Positions 35,084 to 44,599 of a stretch of DNA of 64,000 nt are shown piece after piece. Made by a program: the position numbers and the translations under genes. Positions within the stretch are counted from its first letter, which is position 1. The number at the start of each line of letters is the position of its first letter. Under the pieces are notes generated by a model. The model searched no databases. It was not told where the DNA came from and was given only the letters and a program-made list of their open reading frames with translations. Source of the DNA: Anaeromassilibacillus senegalensis (lineage in GTDB: Bacteria; Bacillota; Clostridia; Oscillospirales; Acutalibacteraceae); the NCBI RefSeq assembly GCF_001261775.1, contig NZ_LN868537.1, forward strand, positions 124,001 to 188,000, read 5' to 3'.

Positions 35084-36363
35084 TGGATCATAAGAAATTT
35101 AGTTTAGGCGCACTCTTTTATAACAATAAGTTTGTCATGATTTTTTCCGTTCTGATTGCTTTGGGACTGTGGGCGGTTTTGGCATTGCGCAATACGGAGG
35201 ATATTCCGCGAACCGTCACGGATGTACCCGTGGTGATACGATTGTCGGATTCCGCGCAGCAGTCGGGGCTAAAGGTGTTCAGCCCGACCGACGCAAAGGT
35301 GAAAGTTTCCATCAAGGGCAATAGCTTGACTGTCAATCAGGTCAAAAATACCGATTTGCAGGTGGAAGCAAAGCAGGCCTCGTCGCTGACTGGGCCAGTC
35401 AGCGATTATAAGCTGGAGCTGACGGAAAAAAAGCTCTCCAATCTGACCAACTACGAAGTGGTTTCGATTGAACCTTCCTCTGTGCTGGTAACGGTGGACT
35501 ATTACAGTGAAAAGGTGTTTAATATCGACACCAGCAAGATCACGCCGCCGGTGGATCCGCGCTATTACCTGAATTCCCCCACGTTGTCCAGCGACAGCGT
35601 GACGGTTTCCGGTCCCAAGCAGGTGGTGGATAAAGTGGCCAAAGTCATGGTGCCCTATGAGCAGGATAAAACGCCGTTGACGGAAACAAAGCATTTTACG
35701 TCCCGGTTGGTCATGCTGGATGCGGATGGCAATGAGATTAAAAATGACCGCCTTTCTCTCAGCATGGAAAGCGTGGACGTCACCTGCAACGTGCTGTCCA
35801 GAAGGGTTCTCCCTTTGAAAGTCGACTTTACCAATAAGCCGTATGGGATGATGAATCTGTTGAGCCGCGTTTCCATTGAGCCGGAGGAGATCGAGGTGGC
35901 GGGTCCGGAGGATGCATTTGCAAATATTTCTGAAATCAATCTTCCGACCATCGACTTTTCCACCATCAGCCCGACGAACAATGAGTTTGATGTGGATGTC
36001 AGCCTGCCGACTGGTTTTAAGAATGTCAGTAATATCTATACAGCGAAGGTTACAGTGGATTTGGGCTCGTATACGACCCGCACGATGGCGCTCAATCCGG
36101 ATTCGATCACGTTTAAGAATCTGAGTGCCGGCAGTGAAGCGGAGGTCTATACCAAAAATCTCAGTGTAACAGTTGTCGGCCCGCCGGGCGAGCTGGAAAC
36201 GCTCACGGAAAACAATCTGTTTGCGCAGATCGATATGACGGGGAAAGAGGAGTTTACCGGCCAGACGGAAATGGCGGTTACCATCAGTATTACCGGCGGT
36301 CCCAATTGTTGGGCTTACGGCAACTACATGGCGAATGTTGGAATCCGGGGAAAAACCGAATAA
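35083..36363 (+). CDS. cdaR: CdaR, YbbR-domain regulator of CdaA
   Basis: 426 residues: one N-terminal membrane segment (about 18-35) and four extracellular YbbR repeats (about 50-425) with the NVKN-like and VTVSGP patterns (SDSVTVSGPKQVVDKV, EIEVAGPEDAFANI). CdaR binds CdaA at the membrane outside face and modulates c-di-AMP synthesis. The ATG is preceded by AGGAGGG. The usual third gene, glmM, is absent here; a terminator and recJ follow. Confidence 0.93.
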   Translation: MDHKKFSLGALFYNNKFVMIFSVLIALGLWAVLALRNTEDIPRTVTDVPVVIRLSDSAQQSGLKVFSPTDAKVKVSIKGNSLTVNQVKNTDLQVEAKQASSLTGPVSDYKLELTEKKLSNLTNYEVVSIEPSSVLVTVDYYSEKVFNIDTSKITPPVDPRYYLNSPTLSSDSVTVSGPKQVVDKVAKVMVPYEQDKTPLTETKHFTSRLVMLDADGNEIKNDRLSLSMESVDVTCNVLSRRVLPLKVDFTNKPYGMMNLLSRVSIEPEEIEVAGPEDAFANISEINLPTIDFSTISPTNNEFDVDVSLPTGFKNVSNIYTAKVTVDLGSYTTRTMALNPDSITFKNLSAGSEAEVYTKNLSVTVVGPPGELETLTENNLFAQIDMTGKEEFTGQTEMAVTISITGGPNCWAYGNYMANVGIRGKTE

Positions 36364-36370
36364 CACAAGC

Positions 36371-36402
36371 AAACAGCACGGCGTCTGCCGTGCTGTTTTT
36401 TG
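36371..36402 (+). terminator. Terminator after cdaR
   Basis: AAACAGCACGGC (36371-36382) pairs with GCCGTGCTGTTT (36387-36398), followed by TTTTG. Confidence 0.9.
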
Positions 36403-36441
36403 TTTGCGGAGAAACAAGGGTGAATTTTTATAGGTGTATTG

Positions 36442-36470
36442 TTGAATCACAACGGCTAAAATGGTACAAT
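36442..36470 (+). promoter_or_regulatory. Promoter of the recJ-relA transcript
   Basis: TTGAAT (36442-36447), 17-base spacer, TACAAT (36465-36470). Confidence 0.6.
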
Positions 36471-36582
36471 TAAAACTTAATAATGGCAAGATATTGGAGG
36501 ATTTCCTCCCTTTTGAAAAAGATATTGGAACACACGGCGTTGCCGGAGCGTTTCCAAACGAATAACGGAGCGGATTTGGAAG

Positions 36583-38670
36583 ATGAAAAAGTGGAATGTT
36601 TTACCCTGTGACCGGTCAAGTGCGGAAACGCTTGCCCGTCAATACCAGGTGCCTGCGGTTATGGGGGTTCTGATGCAGGCAAGAGGCCTGACAGACCCGG
36701 AACAAATTGAAAAGACATTCAGCGCGGAGGCTGTTTTTGCCGACCCGATGGAATTGGCCGATATGGGAAAAGCGGTGGACCGCCTTTGGCGCGCGGTGGA
36801 TGCGTTTGAGAAAATTGCGGTATACGGCGATTATGACGCGGACGGCGTGACCTCCACCGCCATGCTGTATTCCTACCTGGAATCCTGCGGAGCGGATGTG
36901 CTGTATTATATTCCGGACCGGGAAAACGAGGGGTATGGATTGAACCTGGAGGCGATCGCCGCCTTGCGGGAACAGGGCGTCCAATTGATTGTGACGGTGG
37001 ACAACGGGGTTTCTTCCATAGAAGAGGTGGACTACGCCAACAGCCTTGGAATGGATGTGGTGGTTACCGACCATCATCAGCCAAGGGAAAGCCTTCCCGC
37101 CGCCGTTGCCGTCGTTGACCCGCACCGCCAGGATTGCCCCAGCGTATTCAAAGAATTTTCCGGCGTTGGTGTGGCGTTTAAATTAATTATGGCAATGGAA
37201 GGGCCCGGTTGTGATGTAACGGGGCTTTTGGAAAATTACGCAGACCTTGCTGCGATCGGTACCATCGGTGATATTGTCCCGCTGACAGGGGAAAACCGTA
37301 TGCTTGTTAAAGCCGGACTTCCGCTTCTTTCGCGCACAGACCGTTTGGGAATCCAGGCGCTTTTGGAAAATGCGGGACTGGACAACCGAACACTCAACGC
37401 AGGGAACGTCACCTTCGGCGTTGTTCCCCGTATCAACGCGACGGGGCGCATGGGAGCACCGGAGCGGGCGGTGCGTCTGCTGCTTTCAGAGGATCCAGAT
37501 GAAGCAGCGCAGCTTGCCCTTGACATCTGCGACAACAATACCTATCGTCGCGAAATCGAGAGTGAAATTTTTGACCGGGCGGTATCTGTCTTGCAGGAAC
37601 GCCCGGGGTTGTTGCAGGACCGGGTGCTGGTCATTGCCGGAGAGGACTGGCATGCCGGCGTCATCGGCATTGTGGCCTCCCGTATTGTGGAACGCTTTGG
37701 AAAACCCAGCATTTTGATCGCCGTGAATAACGGGGAGGCGAAGGGCTCCGGGCGGAGCGTCGAAGGTTTTTCCCTGTTTGATGCGGTCTGCTCCTGCGCG
37801 GATCTGCTTACCAAGTTTGGCGGTCATCCCATGGCGGCGGGACTCAGCCTGCCGCCGGAACAAATCGAAGCGTTCCGAGTAAAAATCAACCGGTTTGCGG
37901 CGGAGCGCTATCCGTTGATGCCGCTGCCAAAACTGCGCATCGACTGTCTGCTGGAACCGGAGGAACTCAATTTGGAGCTGCCCCGGTGTGTCAAACTGCT
38001 TGAACCGTTCGGCACGGGGAATCCGGCGCCCTTATTTGGGCTTTATCAGGCAAAGCTGACGGATGTGACGCCGGTTGGCGGCGGCAAGCATCTTCGTTTG
38101 ACATTGATGAAGGGGCAGTATGCGATCCGCTGTATGCGCTTTGGCACAACGCTGGAGCAATTTCCCTATGTGCCCGGCGATTTGTTGGATCTTGCGGTGA
38201 CAGTGGAAGATAGGCCGTTTAATGGGAAGAGCACGCTGTCCATTGTGGTAAGAGATTGCAAGCCAGCGGGCCTGGATGGCGGAAAGATCCTGCGGGAACG
38301 GCAGATTTACGAAAAAAGCCAACGCGGGGAGCATTTGTCTCAAGCGGAAGCGGCGTCTTTGATACCGGACCGGGATGCCTTTGCGGCGGTATACCGGTTT
38401 TTGCGTGCGGGAAAAGGCTTTGAAGGCCAGGAAGAGGTTTTACTCTGCCGACTGCATAACCCGGCGCTGGAATTGGGCAAACTGTTCATGATACTCGATG
38501 TGCTGGAGGAACACGGTTTAATCCGGCAGCGGCGGTTTGGCGGGGCGTGTAAAATTTCCGTCGAACCGGTCCAGGCAAAGGTTGACCTGTTTGATTCCGA
38601 GATTTTGGCGGGACTTCAAAGACTACAGGAGGAGGGTGAGGCGTATGTCAGAGCATCTCAAAACCTATGA
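36583..38670 (+). CDS. recJ: Single-stranded-DNA exonuclease RecJ
   Basis: 695 residues with the DHH phosphoesterase motifs: YGDYDADGVTSTAML, VTVDNGVSS, VVTDHHQPR (DHH near 163-165), then the DHHA1 block GSGRSVEGFSLF and FGGHPMAAGLSL, and a C-terminal OB-type domain with an extra tail. It degrades ssDNA 5' to 3' in mismatch, excision and recombination repair, using Mg/Mn. The C-terminal part beyond about 570 includes a winged-helix-like region common in Clostridial RecJ. No strong ribosome site precedes ATG 36583. The end overlaps the next gene by 26 bases. Confidence 0.94.
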   Translation: MKKWNVLPCDRSSAETLARQYQVPAVMGVLMQARGLTDPEQIEKTFSAEAVFADPMELADMGKAVDRLWRAVDAFEKIAVYGDYDADGVTSTAMLYSYLESCGADVLYYIPDRENEGYGLNLEAIAALREQGVQLIVTVDNGVSSIEEVDYANSLGMDVVVTDHHQPRESLPAAVAVVDPHRQDCPSVFKEFSGVGVAFKLIMAMEGPGCDVTGLLENYADLAAIGTIGDIVPLTGENRMLVKAGLPLLSRTDRLGIQALLENAGLDNRTLNAGNVTFGVVPRINATGRMGAPERAVRLLLSEDPDEAAQLALDICDNNTYRREIESEIFDRAVSVLQERPGLLQDRVLVIAGEDWHAGVIGIVASRIVERFGKPSILIAVNNGEAKGSGRSVEGFSLFDAVCSCADLLTKFGGHPMAAGLSLPPEQIEAFRVKINRFAAERYPLMPLPKLRIDCLLEPEELNLELPRCVKLLEPFGTGNPAPLFGLYQAKLTDVTPVGGGKHLRLTLMKGQYAIRCMRFGTTLEQFPYVPGDLLDLAVTVEDRPFNGKSTLSIVVRDCKPAGLDGGKILRERQIYEKSQRGEHLSQAEAASLIPDRDAFAAVYRFLRAGKGFEGQEEVLLCRLHNPALELGKLFMILDVLEEHGLIRQRRFGGACKISVEPVQAKVDLFDSEILAGLQRLQEEGEAYVRASQNL

Positions 38671-40825
38671 CGATCTGTTAAAACTGATTCAGGTGAGTGA
38701 ACGGGATTATGACATGGCTTTGATCGAAAAAGCCTATCAGCTCGCGGATTCCATGCACAAAGAGCAAAAGCGTCTGTCCGGTGCGCCGTATGTCTCCCAT
38801 CCAATCGCAGTCGCCTGCATTCTGGTGGAGCTGGGAATGGATTCGGAATCCGTCGCGGCGGGCCTGCTGCATGATGTGGTGGAGGATACACCCGTAGACC
38901 TTGACCAGATTAAAAAGATGTTCGGTGAGGAGATTGCGATTCTGACAAACGGCGTCACCAAGCTGGGGCGCATTCCGTTTTCCTCTCGGGAAGAGCAGCA
39001 GGCGGAAAACCTGCGCAAGATGCTCATCGCAATGGCAGAGGATATTCGGGTCATCATCATCAAGCTGGCGGACCGCCTGCACAACATGCGGACCATCGAG
39101 TTTATGGCGCCGCAGAAGCAGCGTGACAAGGCGCTGGAAAATATGGAGGTCTATGCACCGATTGCGCACCGTCTCGGTATCCGGGCCGTCAAGGAGGAGC
39201 TGGAGGACATTTCCCTGCGCTATCTGGACCCCATTGCCTATCAGGAAATTGAGAGCGGCCTGGCCATGCGCAGCAGCGAGCGCAAGGCGTTTATTGACCA
39301 GACCAAAAAAAGAATTCACGAGCGCGTTTCTCCGCTGATTCCGAATGTGTATCTGGAAGGGCGCGTCAAAAGCATCAACGGCATTTACCGCAAAATGTTC
39401 ATCCAGGGGAAAAACATGGATGAAATTTATGATATTTATGCGGTGCGCATCATTGTGGATACTGTGAACGACTGCTACAATGTGCTGGGAATCGTGCATG
39501 ATATGTTCCGCCCGATTCCAAACCGTTTTAAGGATTATATTTCCACACCGAAGCCAAACCTGTACCAGTCTTTGCACACGACGGTGCTGAGCAAGGACGG
39601 CATTCCGTTTGAAGTGCAGATCCGTACCTGGGAGATGCACCACACGGCGGAATACGGCATTGCCGCGCACTGGAAGTATAAGTTGGGCATCAACAACCGG
39701 GGCGATACACTGGATGAGCGCCTGGCCTGGATCCGGCAGATGCTGGAGAACCAGAAGGACAACGAGGACGCCACGGACCTGGTCCGCACCATCAAGACCG
39801 ATCTTGCGCCGGAAGAGGTTTTTGTCTTTACGCCGAAGGGCGATGTAATCAACCTGCCGTTCGGTTCCACAGTCATCGACTACGCGTATGCCATCCACAG
39901 CGCGGTCGGCAACCGGATGGTGGGCGCAAAAGTGGATAAACGCATCGTTCCGATTGATTATAAAGTCAAAACGGGTGAAATCATTGAGATCCTCACGACG
40001 AAGGAAGGCAGCCACGGCCCCAGCAGAGACTGGCTGAAAATTGTCAAAACGAGTGAGGCGCGCAACAAAATCCGCCAGTGGTTTAAAAAAGAAAAGCGCG
40101 AAGAAAATATCGTGGAAGGCAGGGCGGAGCTGGAACGCGAACTGCGCCGCAACAATATGTTTTTCTCCGATGAGGAGATGAAAACCCTTCTGGAGACCAT
40201 CGGCAAGCGGCAGAACTGTACCACGCCGGACGATGTCTACGCGGCGATCGGCTATGGCGGGATTCAGCTCTGGAAGATCCTGCCGAAGGTCAAGGAAGAA
40301 TATAATAAGCTGAAAAAGCCGGCGCCGGTGCTCACGGTGGAGAACCAGACGCCCAAGCCGGCGTCGAAAAAGCCGGCGGGCGGTGTAACGGTGGACGGCA
40401 TGGACAACTGCCTGGTCAAGTTTTCACGCTGCTGCAACCCACTGCCGGGCGATGAAATTATTGGTTTTATCACGCGTGGCTTTGGCGTATCCATTCACAA
40501 ACGGAGCTGCACCAATGTGCCGAAGGTCATCAGCGAATCGCCGGAGCCGGAACGCTGGATTCAGGCACACTGGACGGGAATTGTCAAAGAAGAATTTAAA
40601 TCCACATTGGAGATTGTTGCGACGGATCGTCCCGGCCTGCTGGCGGATGTGACACAGCAGATGTTCAATATGCATCTGTTTATCCATTCCCTCAATTCCA
40701 GAGAAACAAAGGACGGCAGCGCGGTGATTTCCGTCACCATCAGCATCAACGGACGGGACCATCTGCAAAGTATTATTACCCGTTTGAATGCGATTCAAGG
40801 CATTGTCTCGGTAAGACGCGCCTAA
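38645..40825 (+). CDS. relA: Bifunctional (p)ppGpp synthetase/hydrolase (RelA/SpoT family)
   Basis: I use ATG 38645, with GGAGGAGGG upstream; a frame from 38537 is internal to recJ. 726 residues. HD hydrolase domain (about 45-190, GLLHDVVEDTP with His-Asp), synthetase domain (about 235-345, GRVKSINGIYRKM, DEIYDIYAVRIIV), TGS (about 395-455, EEVFVFTPKGDVINLP), a Zn-finger-like/helical region with CCNPLPGDEIIGFI and a C-terminal ACT domain (about 650-726). It makes and degrades the starvation alarmone. Its position after recJ is common in Firmicutes. Confidence 0.96.
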   Translation: MSEHLKTYDDLLKLIQVSERDYDMALIEKAYQLADSMHKEQKRLSGAPYVSHPIAVACILVELGMDSESVAAGLLHDVVEDTPVDLDQIKKMFGEEIAILTNGVTKLGRIPFSSREEQQAENLRKMLIAMAEDIRVIIIKLADRLHNMRTIEFMAPQKQRDKALENMEVYAPIAHRLGIRAVKEELEDISLRYLDPIAYQEIESGLAMRSSERKAFIDQTKKRIHERVSPLIPNVYLEGRVKSINGIYRKMFIQGKNMDEIYDIYAVRIIVDTVNDCYNVLGIVHDMFRPIPNRFKDYISTPKPNLYQSLHTTVLSKDGIPFEVQIRTWEMHHTAEYGIAAHWKYKLGINNRGDTLDERLAWIRQMLENQKDNEDATDLVRTIKTDLAPEEVFVFTPKGDVINLPFGSTVIDYAYAIHSAVGNRMVGAKVDKRIVPIDYKVKTGEIIEILTTKEGSHGPSRDWLKIVKTSEARNKIRQWFKKEKREENIVEGRAELERELRRNNMFFSDEEMKTLLETIGKRQNCTTPDDVYAAIGYGGIQLWKILPKVKEEYNKLKKPAPVLTVENQTPKPASKKPAGGVTVDGMDNCLVKFSRCCNPLPGDEIIGFITRGFGVSIHKRSCTNVPKVISESPEPERWIQAHWTGIVKEEFKSTLEIVATDRPGLLADVTQQMFNMHLFIHSLNSRETKDGSAVISVTISINGRDHLQSIITRLNAIQGIVSVRRA

Positions 40826-40863
40826 AAGCCGGAACAGACTCTGAGAAGAAATGGAGAGTTTCT

Positions 40864-41481
40864 ATGACTGTAACAAAATTTGTCGTTGGGCCATTGCCCA
40901 CCAACTGTTATCTGCTGACGGACGACCGCACCGGAGCCTCCGCGGTTATCGATCCGGGGTATATGAGCGAGGAGCTGCGCAGTGCGGTACAGAAGACCGA
41001 CGTGCAGATGATCCTGCTCACGCATGGTCACTGGGATCATATTGCCGGCGTTGAGGAGTTGCAAAAGCTGACGGGCGCCAAGCTGGTGATTGATGCGGAG
41101 GACGAACTGTTCCTGACGGACAGTTCGCTGAATCTTTCAGTTGAGTTGACCGGCCGTCCCCTTGCGCCGCTGCACGCGGACCGGACCGTGTCCGAGGGGG
41201 ACAGCATCCAGCTGGGCGAGCTGACCATTCACGTTCTGCATACGCCGGGGCATACCATTGGAAGCTGCTGCTATCAGGTAGAGGATGCCATTTTCACGGG
41301 AGATACCCTGTTCAAACTCAGCGCCGGCAGGACGGATTTCCCCACGGGAAGCTATCCGCAAATTTTGTCCTCGCTGAAAAGGCTGTGCGGCCTGGAAGGG
41401 GATTATCATGTCTACCCGGGGCATGAAGGGGAAACGACCCTTGCGTATGAGCGCAGGAACAATCCGTTTGTAGGAGCGTAA
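40864..41481 (+). CDS. MBL-fold metal hydrolase (glyoxalase II-like)
   Basis: 205 residues with all metal ligands: THGHWDHIAG (HxHxDH), HTPGHTIGS, FTGDTLF (bridging Asp) and YPGHEGETTL. It belongs to the YcbL-like group of short glyoxalase II-related hydrolases that hold two zincs. Substrate unknown; thioesters are possible. It sits in an operon between relA and hemZ, with gaps of 38 and 4 bases. Confidence 0.9.
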   Translation: MTVTKFVVGPLPTNCYLLTDDRTGASAVIDPGYMSEELRSAVQKTDVQMILLTHGHWDHIAGVEELQKLTGAKLVIDAEDELFLTDSSLNLSVELTGRPLAPLHADRTVSEGDSIQLGELTIHVLHTPGHTIGSCCYQVEDAIFTGDTLFKLSAGRTDFPTGSYPQILSSLKRLCGLEGDYHVYPGHEGETTLAYERRNNPFVGA

Positions 41482-41485
41482 CGGT

Positions 41486-43030
41486 ATGGAAGAGAAAACG
41501 CAAGAGACGTTCGGCACACAGGTGCTGCAATTGCGCATAGAGGGGCATCCCTTTCACTATGAGATGGAAAACCTGTGCCGCCTTTTCTTTCCCTATCATA
41601 AAATGGAAGTGTTTACCGGGGAGGAACCGTCAGAGCCGGCTGGACTGTGTGTGGATACAAAATTGCGGCGGCTGGCAGATGGGGTTCAGATCTGGGTGCG
41701 GTTTTCAATGGACGGCGATACTTCCATAGCGGAGGAGTTTGTTCCGGGTGATGCCTCGGAAAAAGAGCTGGAACGCCGCATGGCGGTCGTACTTTATGGG
41801 TTGCTTACCGGGGTCTGCGGGTTTACACCAAAGTGGGGAATCCTTACGGGTGTGCGGCCCATCAAGCTGATGCGCCGCCTGTGCGAGGAATCCGGGGAGG
41901 TGGAAGCGGAGCGCTATTTTCGGGAGGACCTGCTGGTTAGCCCGGAAAAAACAGAGCTGAGCCTGATCACAATGCGCAACGAACAGAAAATTCTGTCGCT
42001 GTCCCGTCCGGAATCATTCAGCCTGTATGTATCCATCCCGTTTTGTCCCACACGCTGTTCGTATTGCTCGTTTGTGTCCACCACGGTGGAGCGTGCGGTC
42101 AAGCTGATGCCGGACTATCTGCCGCTGCTGTGCCGGGAGCTGGCGGTTACCGCGCAGATCGCAAAGGACCTGAACCTGCGCTTGGAATCGGTCTATATCG
42201 GCGGCGGAACGCCCACCACGCTTTCCGCAGAACAGCTGGCGGTATTAATCGATACGATTACAGAACAGTTTGATATGAGCACCTGCCGGGAGTTTACAGT
42301 GGAAGCCGGCCGGCCCGACACCATCACGGCGGAAAAGCTGCAGGCGATGCGGCCGCGCGGCGTGACGCGCATCAGCATCAATCCGCAGACGCTGAATGAC
42401 CACGTGCTGGAAACCATTGGGCGGCGCCATACGGCGGCCCAGACGCTAGAAGCGTTTGACCTGGCGCGGCGTTTCGGCTACGACGATATCAACATGGACC
42501 TGATCGTCGGCCTGCCGGAGGATACGCTCGAAAGTTTTCAGAATACGCTGGATCAAATTATGGAGCTGGATCCGGAGAGTGTGACCATACATACCCTAGC
42601 CTTGAAGCGTTCGGCGCGGTTGAATCAGGAAGAAAACGCGCTGTTTACCCGGGATGCGGAGCTGGCGGCCCGCATGCTGGAGGACGGGGACGCAAAGCTG
42701 CTGCGCGCGGGGTATGCGCCGTATTATCTTTACCGGCAGAGCCGTATGGTGGGCAATCTGGAGAATACCGGGTGGGCAAAGCCCGGTAAAGAAAGCCTGT
42801 ACAACGTCTATATCATGGATGAAACGCATACGATACTGGCATGCGGGGCAGGCGCTGTCACCAAGGTCCGCGACCCGTATTCAGACCGCCTGAAACGGAT
42901 TTTTAACTTTAAATACCCATATGAATATAATAGCAGATATGAGGAAATGCTTACTAGAAAAGAGCAGGTGAAGGCCATCTATGAGGAATATTCTCAATTT
43001 AGGACATCATTATTTTCAGGTGGAAAATGA
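41486..43030 (+). CDS. hemZ: Coproporphyrinogen III dehydrogenase-like radical SAM protein HemZ
   Basis: 514 residues. The radical SAM cluster motif is C187-x3-C191-x2-C194 (PFCPTRCSYCSF). The GGGTPTTL glycine-rich SAM segment follows, and the middle part matches HemZ (YDDINMDLIVGLPEDTLESF). About 180 N-terminal residues precede the SAM core, as in HemZ. The family is annotated as oxygen-independent coproporphyrinogen oxidase, but its true activity in these anaerobes is uncertain. The 3' end overlaps the next gene by 50 bases. Confidence 0.9.
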   Translation: MEEKTQETFGTQVLQLRIEGHPFHYEMENLCRLFFPYHKMEVFTGEEPSEPAGLCVDTKLRRLADGVQIWVRFSMDGDTSIAEEFVPGDASEKELERRMAVVLYGLLTGVCGFTPKWGILTGVRPIKLMRRLCEESGEVEAERYFREDLLVSPEKTELSLITMRNEQKILSLSRPESFSLYVSIPFCPTRCSYCSFVSTTVERAVKLMPDYLPLLCRELAVTAQIAKDLNLRLESVYIGGGTPTTLSAEQLAVLIDTITEQFDMSTCREFTVEAGRPDTITAEKLQAMRPRGVTRISINPQTLNDHVLETIGRRHTAAQTLEAFDLARRFGYDDINMDLIVGLPEDTLESFQNTLDQIMELDPESVTIHTLALKRSARLNQEENALFTRDAELAARMLEDGDAKLLRAGYAPYYLYRQSRMVGNLENTGWAKPGKESLYNVYIMDETHTILACGAGAVTKVRDPYSDRLKRIFNFKYPYEYNSRYEEMLTRKEQVKAIYEEYSQFRTSLFSGGK

Positions 43031-43955
43031 ATTGGAGCAGATAAACTACCGCGCCGCGCACTGCGCGCCGGAGTTTATCGCCCAGACGGAAATGGCTTTT
43101 CACAGGCACATTCAGTCGATCGCGCAGAGAATCGCCGGTATGGAGCAGCCCTGTAAGGTTATGATGCTGGCCGGGCCTTCCAGCAGCGGAAAAACCACCA
43201 CGGCGCATATCCTGCTGGATGCGCTGCGGGAGTGCGGCATTCGTTCCCAGGTGATTTCTCTCGATAATTTTTATAAAGGGGAGCGGCAGGCGCCCCTTCT
43301 GGAAAACGGCCAGCACGACTATGAGTCGGTGGAGGCGCTGAACGTGCCGCTGCTGGAACAGTGCCTGCTGGATCTGATGGAGACGGACGCATGCGACATG
43401 CCGGTATTTGACTTTGAAAAACGCATGCCCTCCCCGTTTACCCGGCGGGTTCAGTTGAGCCCCCGGGAGATGGTCGTGGTTGAAGGCATTCATGCGCTCA
43501 ATCCGGCGATCAGCCAGCATTTGCCGGAGGAGGGCGTCCTCAAAGCATATATCAGCGTCAAGCAGGGCGTGGACGAACAGGGGGAACCGCTGCTCACGGC
43601 GAACCAGCTGCGCCTGATCCGCCGTTTGGTGCGGGACTATCATTTTCGCAACAATCCTCTGGAGCGCACGCTGGACATGTGGGAAACCGTCATGGCAGGC
43701 GAATATAAATATATCAAACCCTATCGTGGAGAAGCGGATGTCACAATTAATTCCCTGCATTGCTATGAACCGTGTGTCATGCGGGAGGAAGCGATTCCGC
43801 TGCTTCACACAGTCAGCCAGGAGAGCGTGTGCGGCGCTCTGGCGTGGGAGCTGGCGGACCGGTTGGAGCGCTTTGTGCCGATCCCGCAGGAACTGGTTCC
43901 GGAGAGTTCCCTGCTGCGGGAGTTCATCGGCGGCGGCCTGTACGGTGAATCGTGA
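42981..43955 (+). CDS. Uridine kinase-like nucleoside kinase
   Basis: 324 residues. P-loop MLAGPSSSGKTTTAHIL lies near residues 56-72, followed by ISLDNFYKG, and VVEGIHALNP. These match uridine kinase/phosphoribulokinase-like P-loop proteins. The N-terminal 50 residues have no clear match. It probably phosphorylates a nucleoside such as uridine; substrate not certain. The start overlaps hemZ by 50 bases, so it is likely translated from the same transcript. Confidence 0.82.
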   Translation: MRNILNLGHHYFQVENELEQINYRAAHCAPEFIAQTEMAFHRHIQSIAQRIAGMEQPCKVMMLAGPSSSGKTTTAHILLDALRECGIRSQVISLDNFYKGERQAPLLENGQHDYESVEALNVPLLEQCLLDLMETDACDMPVFDFEKRMPSPFTRRVQLSPREMVVVEGIHALNPAISQHLPEEGVLKAYISVKQGVDEQGEPLLTANQLRLIRRLVRDYHFRNNPLERTLDMWETVMAGEYKYIKPYRGEADVTINSLHCYEPCVMREEAIPLLHTVSQESVCGALAWELADRLERFVPIPQELVPESSLLREFIGGGLYGES

Positions 43956-44003
43956 ACATATTGAAAATACTTTTTGAACAAATGAGTTTCCGTTCTGTAA
44001 TGC

Positions 44004-44032
44004 TTGAATCCGTCAAATATTGGTGTTATAAT
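44004..44032 (+). promoter_or_regulatory. Promoter of the zinc-ribbon gene
   Basis: TTGAAT (44004-44009), 17-base spacer, TATAAT (44027-44032). Confidence 0.7.
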
Positions 44033-44064
44033 TTAACAAATAAAACAAAAAGGAGTGTGTGTGG

Positions 44065-44430
44065 ATGGGACTTTTTGAAGATGTTGTAGTGAACGCGAAA
44101 ACAGCAGTGAATGTCGTTGGCAAAAAAGCGGGACAGATGGTCGATATTTCCAAGCTCAGGATCAACGCGGCTGATTTGAATAATGAAATTTCCAAACGGT
44201 TCGAGGCACTGGGCAGGGTAATTTACGATGCCAAAAAGACAGAAAACGATTCGGCGGAGCTGGTCAACGAGTGTGTGGCGGCGATCGACGAGCTGTATGA
44301 GCAGCTGGACGCGGTAAACGAGCAGATTTCCTCGCTCCGCTGCAGGGTGGTCTGCAAACAATGCGGAGAAGAAAATTCGGCTGAGGCCTGCTATTGCAGC
44401 AAGTGCGGAAATAAGCTGGACCAGGAATAA
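44065..44430 (+). CDS. Zinc-ribbon protein, hypothetical
   Basis: ATG 44065 follows AAAGGAG at ideal spacing; a GTG six bases earlier is the alternative. 121 residues: an N-terminal helical part (GLFEDVVVNAKTAVNVVGKK) and a C-terminal zinc ribbon with VCKQCGEEN and CYCSKCGNKL (four Cys). This architecture is common in Firmicutes with no assigned function. It is a single-gene unit with its own promoter and terminator. Confidence 0.8.
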   Translation: MGLFEDVVVNAKTAVNVVGKKAGQMVDISKLRINAADLNNEISKRFEALGRVIYDAKKTENDSAELVNECVAAIDELYEQLDAVNEQISSLRCRVVCKQCGEENSAEACYCSKCGNKLDQE

Positions 44431-44440
44431 GAAAAACGGC

Positions 44441-44474
44441 AAAGGAGGGGACGGTCTGTGCCCCTCCTTTTTCT
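44441..44474 (+). terminator. Terminator after the zinc-ribbon gene
   Basis: AAAGGAGGGG (44441-44450) pairs with CCCCTCCTTT (44461-44470), then TTTC. Confidence 0.9.
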
Positions 44475-44599
44475 GTGCGTGTTTTAAGCCCGGTCCGCGC
44501 ATGCTGGTCTATTTTTTTGCAGATTGCCGTATAATACAAAAGGACGAACGGTTTGGAAATGGATATTACATAGGAAAATGACAGAACGGAAGTGTTGCA

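Noticed and set aside
36513..36611. TTG-initiated small frame overlapping the start of recJ
   Set aside because: The GGAGG upstream is poorly spaced and the frame runs into recJ; probably chance.
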